From: an uncultured Caldilineaceae bacterium
GTDB taxonomy: Bacteria > Chloroflexota > Anaerolineae > Caldilineales > Caldilineaceae
DNA: 64,000 nt
Reading direction: 5' to 3'
Assembly: GCA_951812725.1 (NCBI GenBank)
Contig: OX638330.1
Span: 2,666,001-2,730,000, forward strand
The notes under the pieces were generated by a model. It saw nothing but the letters and a program-made list of their open reading frames with translations, did not search any database and was not told where the DNA came from. The translations under genes and the position numbers were made by a program. Numbering within the stretch: the first letter of the stretch is position 1; the number at the start of each line of letters is the position of its first letter. Positions 56,875 through 64,000 of the stretch are shown piece after piece.

Positions 56875-57954
56875 TCACCAGTCCTCCATCTGGAAGCTTT
56901 CGCCGTTCAAAATGCGCACATAGCTATCGTAGCGCGCGGGAGACACCTGGCCGTCTTCCACTGCCTGGCGCACGGCGCAGTTGGGCTCATGGTCGTGGGT
57001 ACAGTTTGGGAAGTGGCACTCATTTATGAACGGCTTCATCTCGACAAAATAGAAGGAGAGGCTGCCCGGATCGATTTCATAGAGGCCCAGTTCGCGGATG
57101 CCCGGTGTGTCGGCTACGAAGGTCTCTTTGCCTAAAGGCAGGCGAAACAGCTGGGCATTGCGGGTTGTGTGCCGGCCTTTGCCTTCGAAGTTACGCAGGG
57201 CGCCAACTCGCACATTGAGTTCCGGATGGATTGCATTGATGAGCTCGCTCTTGCCCACGCCGCTGGGCCCGGAGATGACCGTAAGCTTGTCGGTCAGCAG
57301 CTGGCACAGTTGATCGAGGCCCTGAGATTCTGAGGGGTCAGCAGCGTCCGGGTTGGGGCCGACTGCGATCCGATCAGTTGCGCTGACGTAGAGCAGAGGG
57401 TAGCCCAATCCTTCGTAAGGGAGGAATGTATCGCGTGCAGCTTCCAAGCCGGTCAGGTCGATCTTGTTGATGACGATTATGGCGGGAAGTTCATTGGCCT
57501 CGGCAACGACCAGGAAACGGTCCAACATTCGCAGGCGTGGTTCCGGATCGCGGACGGCGAAGACTACGAGGACCTGGTCCGGATTGGCGATAATGACGTC
57601 TTCGGCTATACGAGTTGAGCCCGGCGATTGTCTGCTCAGTGCAGATTCGCGTTCTTCGACTGAGTCTATCTGGCCGGTACGTTTGCCCTCCAGAACCACC
57701 TGGACGCGGTCGCCGACGGCCACAAGTGTCAGGTCTTTGGTGCGTTCCTGGAGGAGCCGTCCGCGCACGCGGCAGCTTATCACTTTGTCATCTGCGGTGG
57801 CGACATCGTAGTGATGCCCCCTGGCGCGTACGACGACGCCGGGAACCGTGCGTTCTCTTTTCTTCGGTTTTGGCTTGCTTTTGGCCGGCGCGTCAAAATA
57901 GTCGTCTTCGTAGGCCTCATCCCACTTGTCGTATGCTTCAATATCTTTTGGCAA
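56875..57954 (-). CDS. rsgA: Ribosome small-subunit biogenesis GTPase RsgA
   Basis: Circularly permuted GTPase of about 359 residues. It begins with an OB fold ('[26 protein letters not shown]'-like segment), then G4 'VINKIDL', G1 '[13 protein letters not shown]' and G3 '[13 protein letters not shown]'. The C-terminal zinc site is '[14 protein letters not shown]'. It matures 30S subunits. The frame extends to a TTG at 58038, but the TTG at 57954 has AGGAG exactly six bases before it and removes an unrelated N-terminal stretch. An acidic/Lys-rich segment precedes the OB fold. Confidence 0.95.
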   Translation of the reverse strand: MPKDIEAYDKWDEAYEDDYFDAPAKSKPKPKKRERTVPGVVVRARGHHYDVATADDKVISCRVRGRLLQERTKDLTLVAVGDRVQVVLEGKRTGQIDSVEERESALSRQSPGSTRIAEDVIIANPDQVLVVFAVRDPEPRLRMLDRFLVVAEANELPAIIVINKIDLTGLEAARDTFLPYEGLGYPLLYVSATDRIAVGPNPDAADPSESQGLDQLCQLLTDKLTVISGPSGVGKSELINAIHPELNVRVGALRNFEGKGRHTTRNAQLFRLPLGKETFVADTPGIRELGLYEIDPGSLSFYFVEMKPFINECHFPNCTHDHEPNCAVRQAVEDGQVSPARYDSYVRILNGESFQMEDW

Positions 57955-58116
57955 AGGCAACTCCTGGAGGTGGTGTTTGTGGGTGAAAGTCGCGCCGTCA
58001 GCGGACGCGACGTGTCTGGCACAAGTGTACCAATGCAACGGTCATTTTGGCAACATGGGGCTTGCGTTATCCGTAGGGGCGACTGCGGCGAGAGGGACCT
58101 ATGTTGGCGCCGACCG

Positions 58117-58797
58117 CTACTGGCAGCATTGGAACCCAGTTAGCTTGGTACAGACTTGCCAGGGGGAAGGGCCAACCTGGAGGCCGGACTCGGATAGCAG
58201 GTGGATCAGATCGGCGACGGGAAGTCCCATTACACCGGCGGGGCAGCCTGAGAAGCTGGCTACGGGATTGAACTGCTGATGCTGGATGGCGTAGGCGCCG
58301 GCCTTGTCCATGGGGTCGCCGGTGGCTATATATGCAGCGACCTCGCTTTCGCTGTAGCAACGCATGTAAACGGTCGTGGTATTGACGAGAGTGCGCGAAT
58401 GCACCGGTTTTCCGTTTGCAAAGAGGGCGACTGCGAGCGCGGAATGGACCTGGTGGGGACGGGCGCGCAGTTTCATCAGCATGGCATAGGCCTCTTGGGC
58501 GTTGGCAGGTTTGCCAAGAATCTCGCCTGCAATCGCCACTACGGTATCGGCGCCGATGACGAGGAAATCGTCATGGTTGGCGCAGTTGGTTTCTTGCGAA
58601 AGGGCGGCGTTGCGTCGACTGCCCACGGTAAAAGCTTTGGCTTTGGCAAGCCTCTTAACCAAAGCAGCGGGCGACTCATTCGCGGCAGGTGTTTCATCGA
58701 TATCGGCGGATTCGGGTTGGAATGGGATACCGAGGGCGTGGAAGATCTGCTGCCTGCGCGGGCTTGCCGAAGCTAGAATGACTTTGGGGGATTTCAT
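58117..58797 (-). CDS. maf: Maf-family nucleoside-triphosphate pyrophosphatase
   Basis: About 226 residues. Maf proteins hydrolyse non-canonical or modified nucleoside triphosphates (dTTP/UTP or 7-methyl-GTP, depending on subtype). The signature 'VILASASPRRQQIFHALGI' begins the protein, followed by 'IGADTVVAIAGEILGKP' and 'GDPMDKAGAYAIQ' with the catalytic Asp. The 'DKAGAYAIQ' text fits the dTTP/UTP (YhdE) subtype. The ATG at 58797 is chosen because it directly precedes the signature. An ATG at 58893 would add an unlike 32-residue leader. Confidence 0.92.
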   Translation of the reverse strand: MKSPKVILASASPRRQQIFHALGIPFQPESADIDETPAANESPAALVKRLAKAKAFTVGSRRNAALSQETNCANHDDFLVIGADTVVAIAGEILGKPANAQEAYAMLMKLRARPHQVHSALAVALFANGKPVHSRTLVNTTTVYMRCYSESEVAAYIATGDPMDKAGAYAIQHQQFNPVASFSGCPAGVMGLPVADLIHLLSESGLQVGPSPWQVCTKLTGFQCCQ

Positions 58798-59526
58798 AGG
58801 CGCAGCACAGGAGTGACGAGCGGTTTTGGGTTGCGAAGAACAGGTGCACGCAGAAGCAGGAATCGCTTCCATTAGGGCTAGTTGCGCGTTCATTCCGGAT
58901 CGCGGCGTATGGGCAGGGGGGCAATGTGGCCCTGCTGCGGTTGGAATGGGAAACGCTGCCAGCTATTTTACGGGGGGGCTCGTGGTTCGCAAAATTCCAG
59001 GGCGCCGGGCATTTCCTGGGAGGTCGGAGGAGTCGGAAAAGGGTGAACCGGACCAAGTTGGCGGATTCGGAAGAGTGAGTGTACGCAGCCGGCTTGTGGT
59101 ACTCCGTAGGAAGCCGCTTAAACTGCAGGGGGCAGGGGTTAGAAGAGAGCGTTCAGTGCGGGGAGCGGCGGGAGGGGAACGGGAACAGTGAAACATTAGC
59201 GGACGGCTCTTTCACTTTCGCGATTGCAGTTGGGCGGGAAGGGCAGGCGGTCGTCATGGGCGGCGGTTTTGGAAGTGGGTGAGGTGACCAGGGCTTAGAA
59301 GATGAGAAAACCGTAAGTTTGCAGGTGAAATCTTGCCTGAGGCCGCGCCGCAAGGTATGATTGGAAGGCCGTCCAGAAATTATTGCGGTTTCCACTAGTA
59401 TTTTTGCCCGCAGCGATCCCTCTTTGCACGGTACAAGGCCGTGCGGGCAGTTGGCCAAGGCGCAGTCGTAGAAGCTCGTCCAGGCCATACACAATCTCAA
59501 GTCCTCAGACTTTCAGGAGTCAGTCT
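58798..59526. other. Intergenic region between divergent maf and oxidoreductase genes
   Basis: About 730 bp. The frames here are short, Arg/Pro-rich and overlap in all phases. G-runs are common between 59120 and 59180. No promoter with two good hexamers or stable RNA was recognised. Confidence 0.45.
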
Positions 59527-60555
59527 ATGACGGAGCGTAAGTCAGGCGGGAAGAGACCCCGCGTTCGAATGGCATTTATTGGGTGTGGAGGGATGGCCCG
59601 CAGCCATACCCGGCGCCTGTTGCAGCAGCAGGAAACTACGGAGATCCGGGTTGTGTGTGAGCCTTCAGCGAATGCATACGAGGAATTCTGTGAGCTGTTT
59701 GAGGAGGCGGGGGTGGAGCCGCCGCCCAATGAACCGGTCTTGGAGAAAATGCTGGAACGAAGTGAGCTCGATGCTGCATTTATCATTACGCCGCACGTCT
59801 TACATTTTCCGCAAGCGAAGGCATGTCTGGAAGCCGGGCTGGATGTGTTGCTGGAAAAGCCGATGGTCATGAACGCGGAGGAAGCGGTTGCGTTGATCGA
59901 TGCCCGAGACAAGAGCGGGCGTATTCTGTCGGTATCCTTCAATGGCAGCATGTCACCGCAGGTGCGAACGGGTGCGAGGATGTTGCGGGCGGGAAAATTG
60001 GGCAGAATACTGAATATAAGCGCGGTTGTTTGGCAAAATTGGATGACCAGTACGAGCGGGCTCTGGCGGCAGGTTCCTGAAGTGGCGGGAGGTGGCTTTT
60101 TGTTTGACACGGGCGCGCATATGCTCAATACTATCTCCGATTTGGCGGGGGAAGACTTCGTTGAAGTGGCGGCCTGGATGGATAATCATGGCGCGCCGGT
60201 GGATATTCTGGCAGCAGTGATAGCGCGTTTGCGTTCGGGTGCGCTGGTGTCGATGAACGCGGCGGGAAATACCCAATGCAAGATCGGGTCGGATGTTCGG
60301 GTAATGTGCGAGAAGGGGATGTTGCAGACGGGTGTGTGGGGAGAGCGTCTGTTGATTCAGGAAAGCGACGACGAGGAGCTTAAGCCGGTCGAACTGCCTG
60401 CGTCGCTAGGCACGTGGCAGCAGTTTCTGCGGGTGCGGGAGGCTGAGATGGAGAACCCTTGTCCTCCAGAAATTGGCCTGCGGATGGCTCGATTGTGGGA
60501 TGCCATCAAGGATTCTGCCGGCAAGGGAGGAAGGCCGGTCGAGGTGAGCACATAA
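59527..60555 (+). CDS. Gfo/Idh/MocA-family NAD(P)-dependent oxidoreductase
   Basis: A sugar dehydrogenase-type protein of 342 residues. The Rossmann motif is '[18 protein letters not shown]', with the adenosine-ribose loop around 'RVVCEPS'. The family EKP lysine is in '[11 protein letters not shown]', and the C-terminal beta domain has '[19 protein letters not shown]' with the catalytic Asp/His. The ATG at 59527 has AGGAG eight bases upstream, so the longer frame is not used. It pairs with the ThuA-like gene 105 bp downstream, a common arrangement in sugar oxidation loci. Confidence 0.92.
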   Translation: MTERKSGGKRPRVRMAFIGCGGMARSHTRRLLQQQETTEIRVVCEPSANAYEEFCELFEEAGVEPPPNEPVLEKMLERSELDAAFIITPHVLHFPQAKACLEAGLDVLLEKPMVMNAEEAVALIDARDKSGRILSVSFNGSMSPQVRTGARMLRAGKLGRILNISAVVWQNWMTSTSGLWRQVPEVAGGGFLFDTGAHMLNTISDLAGEDFVEVAAWMDNHGAPVDILAAVIARLRSGALVSMNAAGNTQCKIGSDVRVMCEKGMLQTGVWGERLLIQESDDEELKPVELPASLGTWQQFLRVREAEMENPCPPEIGLRMARLWDAIKDSAGKGGRPVEVST

Positions 60556-60660
60556 AGATTGAACAGAGAAGATGGAGCAAATGTCCAAGGGAAAAGAATC
60601 CCTTGAGGATTTTGGGCCACACTTCTCTTTTTTCACTTCTCAAGTCATGGAGGGGACAGA

Positions 60661-61449
60661 ATGGGCGACATTCGCGTAACGGTTTGGAACGAGTTTCAAC
60701 ACGAAAAGGTGAACGAGTTCATCGGCGGCATCTATCCGGATGGAATTCACGGGGCGATTGCCGAAGGTTTGCGCTTGCATGGTTTCAGTTCTGTACGCAC
60801 GGCCACGCTGGACGAGCCGGAACACGGTTTGACGGAAGAGGTGCTGGCTGAGACGGACGTGTTGACATGGTGGGGGCACCGGGCCCACACGCAGGTTTGC
60901 GACGATGTTGTGGAGCGAGTGCAGCGGCGTGTGTTGGAGGGAATGGGGCTGGTTGTTCTGCACTCCGGCCACTTTTCGAAGATTTTTCGCAAGCTGATGG
61001 GGACGACGTGCAGCCTACGCTGGCGCGAGGCGGACGAGAAGGAACGGATTTGGGTCGTCAAACCGTCCCACCCCATTGCGCAGGGGTTGCCGCCTTACTT
61101 TGAGCTCGACGAGTGCGAAATGTATGGGGAGCTTTTTGATATTCCCGCGCCGGATGACCTGGTGTTCGTCAGCTGGTTTGAGGGGGGCAATGTTTTTCGA
61201 AGCGGGGCCTGCTTCCACAGGGGCAATGGCAAGATCTTTTACTTCCGGCCGGGCCATGAGACTTACCCGATTTTTCACCAGGATATTATACGAAAGGTAG
61301 TTGCCAACGGTGTACGCTGGGCAGCGCCGTCGGGGGGGCCGACATTCCCGTACATTCAGCCGGGCGAGCCTGGACTGAGGGCGATCAATGAGAAGGACCC
61401 GTTGGAGGCGATCGCGGAGAAGGGTTCGGAGCGGGATCGGGTTGGTTAG
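60661..61449 (+). CDS. ThuA-like family protein
   Basis: A 262-residue protein of the ThuA fold (class I glutamine amidotransferase-like). Seen: '[16 protein letters not shown]' at the start, '[15 protein letters not shown]', '[20 protein letters not shown]' and '[19 protein letters not shown]'. ThuA in rhizobia takes part in trehalose/maltitol use via 3-keto sugars together with the Gfo/Idh-type ThuB, and the same two-gene pairing exists here. GGAGGGG lies seven to eight bases before the ATG. Confidence 0.9.
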   Translation: MGDIRVTVWNEFQHEKVNEFIGGIYPDGIHGAIAEGLRLHGFSSVRTATLDEPEHGLTEEVLAETDVLTWWGHRAHTQVCDDVVERVQRRVLEGMGLVVLHSGHFSKIFRKLMGTTCSLRWREADEKERIWVVKPSHPIAQGLPPYFELDECEMYGELFDIPAPDDLVFVSWFEGGNVFRSGACFHRGNGKIFYFRPGHETYPIFHQDIIRKVVANGVRWAAPSGGPTFPYIQPGEPGLRAINEKDPLEAIAEKGSERDRVG

Positions 61450-61509
61450 CGGGCGGAAGTGTGGAACCCGTTTTCCTCGAGGGTATTAATAAGTGCCAGA
61501 GGCAAAAAT

Positions 61510-61556
61510 ACGGCGCTGCTTTCCCCCACCAGGGGTAGCAGCGCCGTTTGGTTTTC
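61510..61556 (+). terminator. Intrinsic terminator after the ThuA-like gene
   Basis: ACGGCGCTGCT (61510-61520) and AGCAGCGCCGT (61537-61547) form a perfect 11-bp GC-rich stem, followed by TTTGGTTTT. Confidence 0.85.
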
Positions 61557-61665
61557 GGGTAGCCATGCGACAGAAGTCCAGTTAAGAATGCCTGCGCTGC
61601 CAATTCGTTGGACAACACAGTTCTGGACGGATACGCCGAAGGGAACGGACTGTTAGATTCTCAGG

Positions 61666-61738
61666 CACCCCCTGTAGGAGTCGAACCTACGACCGACGGA
61701 TTAGAAGTCCGTTGCTCTATCCTCTGAGCTAAGGGGGC
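61666..61738 (-). tRNA. tRNA-Arg (anticodon TCT)
   Basis: A 73-nt cloverleaf read on the minus strand: acceptor GCCCCCT pairing with AGGGGGT (first pair G-U), a D-arm with TTAGCTCAGAGG, an anticodon arm GGACTTCTAATCC with a TCT anticodon in the 7-base loop, and a T-arm GTAGG-TTCGACT-CCTAC. The discriminator is G. CCA is not encoded (CCT follows). It decodes AGA/AGG, rare codons in such a GC-rich genome. Confidence 0.97.
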
Positions 61739-61838
61739 GAATCAGGACTACACTTAAGCAAGCCTATTTTACAAGGAACGCTGCCAGGACAAAAGTCCGG
61801 GTGTGGCTACAAGCGGTGCATCCGAAACCATGGGAGAC

Positions 61839-62873
61839 TCAGGACTGTTCTCTGGCGCAGGGGTCGGCGGGCGCACCGTTGTCGGCAGCGGCGGATTCGT
61901 CGCCGTTGTCGGTCTCTTCGCCGGCGAACAGCGACAGATTGGCAGGCCGCTGCAGCAGGTTACCCATGCGGACGCGGGCAATAACGGCCAACTGGGGATT
62001 GCCGTCCGCTGCCAGTTCGAAGGTTTTATCGAAGAGATCGATGGCGCACGGTGTATTGCCTTCGGCTTCGAATACGCTGCCCATCAAGAAGTAGCCCTGT
62101 GGGTCGCTGGCGTCCAAGGCCAGTGCTTCGTCGGCGGCATTGCGAGCATTGTCCAGATCCCCGACTGAGAGCCAGACGGAGCCAAGGGTCCACCAGTAGG
62201 ACACGAGCTGACCGGAGGGCACAAGTTCTTTTGCCGCGGCCAGCGCGTCCTGGGAGCGGTCAAATTGCCCTAGTTTGTCGCTAATGACCCCTTCCCAGAT
62301 CAGCAGTTCCGCGTCGGGCTGGGTGAGTTGCGCTTTGGCATCCTCGATCACGGCCAATGCCTCTTCCCAGCGCCCTTCGAAGGCCATTTGCTGCAGAGTG
62401 GAGATCGCTTCGGAGGCGACGACGGTATTTGGATCTGGCGGGAAGACGAAGGTGAGTAACACCCACACGATCGCGAGCAGGCCAATAATCGTGCTGAAGG
62501 TGATGCTCAAACGACGGATGAGGCGGCGGCGGGCCTCTGCCACGACTGCATCAAGGTGCCACCAGAGGTCTTGGGCGGGCGGATGGGCCTGACGCAATTG
62601 CTCCAGACCGCCGGCTGCGTCCAAGATTCGCATTATTCGTCTTGCTTCGTGCTGCATTTTGCTTTGCAGACTGGCCCAGCGAGTTTGCTCAGGGCGGAGA
62701 TCGAGACCACTTGATTCCAGCTGGACAAAACGTTCCTCGATGCGGTCCAGGAGCAGCAGGAAGGATTCAGCGGTGTCCCTACGCACCTGAACGATCATCC
62801 GTTCGGCTTCGCCAAGTTCTTCACGCAGGCTAGTGGCAAGGCTCTGCCTTTCCTCCCGAACAGAGTAGGCCAT
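61839..62873 (-). CDS. Membrane-anchored TPR protein
   Basis: A 344-residue protein. The first 80 or so residues form charged helices of coiled-coil type ('REELGEAERMIVQVRRDT'). One membrane helix lies at about 123-145 ('TFSTIIGLLAIVWVLLTFVF'). Residues of about 155-315 look like four to five tetratricopeptide-like repeats ('AFEGRWEEALAVIEDAKAQL', 'LGQFDRSQDALAAAKEL', 'VGDLDNARNAADEALALD'), ending in an acidic tail. It is probably a protein-interaction scaffold facing outside. The start ATG overlaps the stop of the hydrolase (TAATG), so translation is coupled. Confidence 0.8.
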   Translation of the reverse strand: MAYSVREERQSLATSLREELGEAERMIVQVRRDTAESFLLLLDRIEERFVQLESSGLDLRPEQTRWASLQSKMQHEARRIMRILDAAGGLEQLRQAHPPAQDLWWHLDAVVAEARRRLIRRLSITFSTIIGLLAIVWVLLTFVFPPDPNTVVASEAISTLQQMAFEGRWEEALAVIEDAKAQLTQPDAELLIWEGVISDKLGQFDRSQDALAAAKELVPSGQLVSYWWTLGSVWLSVGDLDNARNAADEALALDASDPQGYFLMGSVFEAEGNTPCAIDLFDKTFELAADGNPQLAVIARVRMGNLLQRPANLSLFAGEETDNGDESAAADNGAPADPCAREQS

Positions 62874-63898
62874 TACTGGTTGGCCTCCACAGCAACCGGG
62901 ATGGGAATCATGTTTGCCTCGGCCTGCGGCTCGTGTGCTTGTTCTACGTCGACTGCGGGCGGCTGCAAGGCACCGTTTCTCGGTACCGCGCCCGACAGTT
63001 CTTCTTCACGTTGAATCTCGCGATAGACGCGATTGATACCGGATTTGATCTGGCTTTCAATCTTGGCCTTGCGTTCCAAAGGCACTGGAAACAGTTCCAG
63101 CATTTCGCCAACGAGGCCGCTCTTGGCTTCGTTCTTCGTTTTTCCTTCGCGGTAGTAGTCGCGGACGCGCTGGCGCTTGAAAAGGATGTATTCCTCCACT
63201 TTCAAGGTGTCATCGGGGCCGCACACGGGCCCGTGACCTGGAACAAGTCGCTCGGCGCCGAGGGTTCGGATTTTGCGCAGTGCATCGATCCATTCGAGAG
63301 AATCTGCCTGGGCCATGTAGGGATGCTGGTCTACCCAGAGAATATCCCCGACAAAAGCGATCTTTTCTTCCGGAAGCCAGGCGATGCTGGTGGCGGGGGT
63401 ATGACCGCCGGCGTAGATCAGCTGAATCTCACGCCCGCCATATTGGAGGCGAGCGCAGTCGGTGAAGGTAACGTCAGGAAGAATAATTTCGATTTCGGTC
63501 AGCTGTTCCTGGATCTCCGGCTCTCGCTTGAAGCTGTTATAGACCCGCTCCTTGAAGTTTTCGGTGTAGCCGGACATTTCTTTGTAGGCGCGCTCGTGGG
63601 CGATGACGGTTGCGGGCAGGAAATACTGGTTGCCGAGGGCGTGACCGCGATGGTGGTCCGTGTTGAATACATAGAGAATTGGCAGGCCGGGCGCTGCCGA
63701 TTCGATCTGTTCGCGCCAGTCTTTGGCCTGTTTTGGGATAAGGGGCGTGTCGATCAGAATCAGACCTTCATCGGTGACGACAAAGCCCGGCGTACAGCCG
63801 CGATAGAAGGTGTTAATGAACAGGCCTGAAGCAATCTCCTGACGCTCACCAAGGCCGGTCACCCCTAATTTGAATGATGTTCTTCGTCTGGCTGCCAT
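62873..63898 (-). CDS. MBL-fold metallo-hydrolase with altered metal motif
   Basis: About 341 residues of metallo-beta-lactamase fold. 'GLILIDTPLIPKQAKDW' and 'YVFNTDHHRGHALGNQYF' open the domain, 'IAYAGGHTPATSIAWLPEEK' holds the next metal His, then 'FVGDILWVDQHPYM' and 'LVPGHGPVCGP'. The usual H-x-H-x-D-H reads D-H-H-R-G-H, so the first His and the Asp are replaced. This may leave a one-metal site. The ATG at 63898 (AGAGG nine bases before it) is preferred over a start 28 codons upstream. The substrate is unknown. Coupled with the TPR gene. Confidence 0.85.
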   Translation of the reverse strand: MAARRRTSFKLGVTGLGERQEIASGLFINTFYRGCTPGFVVTDEGLILIDTPLIPKQAKDWREQIESAAPGLPILYVFNTDHHRGHALGNQYFLPATVIAHERAYKEMSGYTENFKERVYNSFKREPEIQEQLTEIEIILPDVTFTDCARLQYGGREIQLIYAGGHTPATSIAWLPEEKIAFVGDILWVDQHPYMAQADSLEWIDALRKIRTLGAERLVPGHGPVCGPDDTLKVEEYILFKRQRVRDYYREGKTKNEAKSGLVGEMLELFPVPLERKAKIESQIKSGINRVYREIQREEELSGAVPRNGALQPPAVDVEQAHEPQAEANMIPIPVAVEANQ

Positions 63899-64000
63899 GT
63901 TTATGACCTCTTGCTCAATTGATTTCGTGAACCCATATTTGCTAAGATCAACGCCGGAATTCGAGATCGTCGAGCGAGACACGGTCCTTACAGTTTGCCA
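63899..64000. other. Window edge, leader of the MBL-fold gene
   Basis: About 100 bp upstream of the MBL-fold gene with no clear promoter hexamers and no other gene visible before the window ends. Confidence 0.4.

Noticed and set aside
57955..58038. N-terminal extension of RsgA
   Set aside because: The extension has no similarity to the family and depends on a TTG without a ribosome-binding site, whereas the TTG at 57954 has AGGAG at ideal spacing.

Overview
The window looks like a chromosomal piece of a GC-rich, free-living or host-associated bacterium, most likely a Chloroflexota member (Caldilineae-like). This is inference from gene content. The pointers are: Tat-type, lipobox-bearing sugar-binding proteins in CUT1 transporters without a local ATPase; several phytanoyl-CoA dioxygenase (PhyH) paralogues; a cytochrome b/Rieske operon with a b6-type haem spacing; a valS T-box leader; a CarD-like regulator; and a secreted protein with a long Thr/Pro repeat linker. 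There is no rRNA, prophage or CRISPR array. One tRNA gene, tRNA-Arg(TCT), is present.

Layout. 0-4 kb: truncated metallophosphoesterase, SRAP (HMCES/YedK) protein, class V aminotransferase, RsmI. 4.2-5.4 kb: a complete-ended IS3-family element whose orfA is frameshifted. 5.4-6.6 kb: gene-poor, with the decayed tail of an Rmt/FmrO-type 16S rRNA methyltransferase. 6.7-8.2 kb: secreted repeat protein. 8.3-8.7 kb: two copies of a dispersed hairpin repeat that recurs near 28.3, 45.3 and (degraded) 49.1 kb. 8.7-12.2 kb: EamA transporter, DinB, GNAT. 12.4-18.9 kb: one leftward operon of solute-binding protein, two permeases and three PhyH enzymes, driven by a promoter with two perfect consensus hexamers. 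19-24.4 kb: leftward respiratory operon of Rieske, degenerate Rieske, cytochrome b and dihaem cytochrome c, followed by a phosphoribosyltransferase. 24.6-28.1 kb: small membrane protein and valS with T-box leader. 28.4-36.3 kb: RarD, penicillin-acylase family enzyme, QueA, PyrD and a PyrF-PyrE fusion. 36.4-44.9 kb: second leftward catabolic cluster (PhyH, sulfatase, two binding proteins, two permeases, DapA/NanA-family aldolase). 45.5-58.8 kb: RmlD-like reductase, M55 peptidase, CarD-like regulator, AlkA-like glycosylase, hydantoinase, nitroreductase, an AI-2E-transporter/ManA fusion, PcrA helicase, RsgA, Maf. 59.5-64 kb: Gfo/Idh/MocA oxidoreductase, ThuA-like protein, tRNA-Arg, TPR membrane protein, MBL-fold hydrolase.

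How the genes fit together. Two separate carbohydrate-uptake operons are each tied to PhyH-family oxygenases. One also has a sulfatase and an aldolase, which suggests scavenging of modified, possibly sulfated, host or algal glycans. Housekeeping genes for pyrimidine synthesis, translation and DNA repair fill the space between. The most unusual items are the Rieske paralogue that has lost both histidine ligands and both disulfide cysteines while staying in the operon, the AI-2E/ManA fusion, the dispersed two-hairpin repeat with a stem-preserving change, and the rRNA methyltransferase relic.
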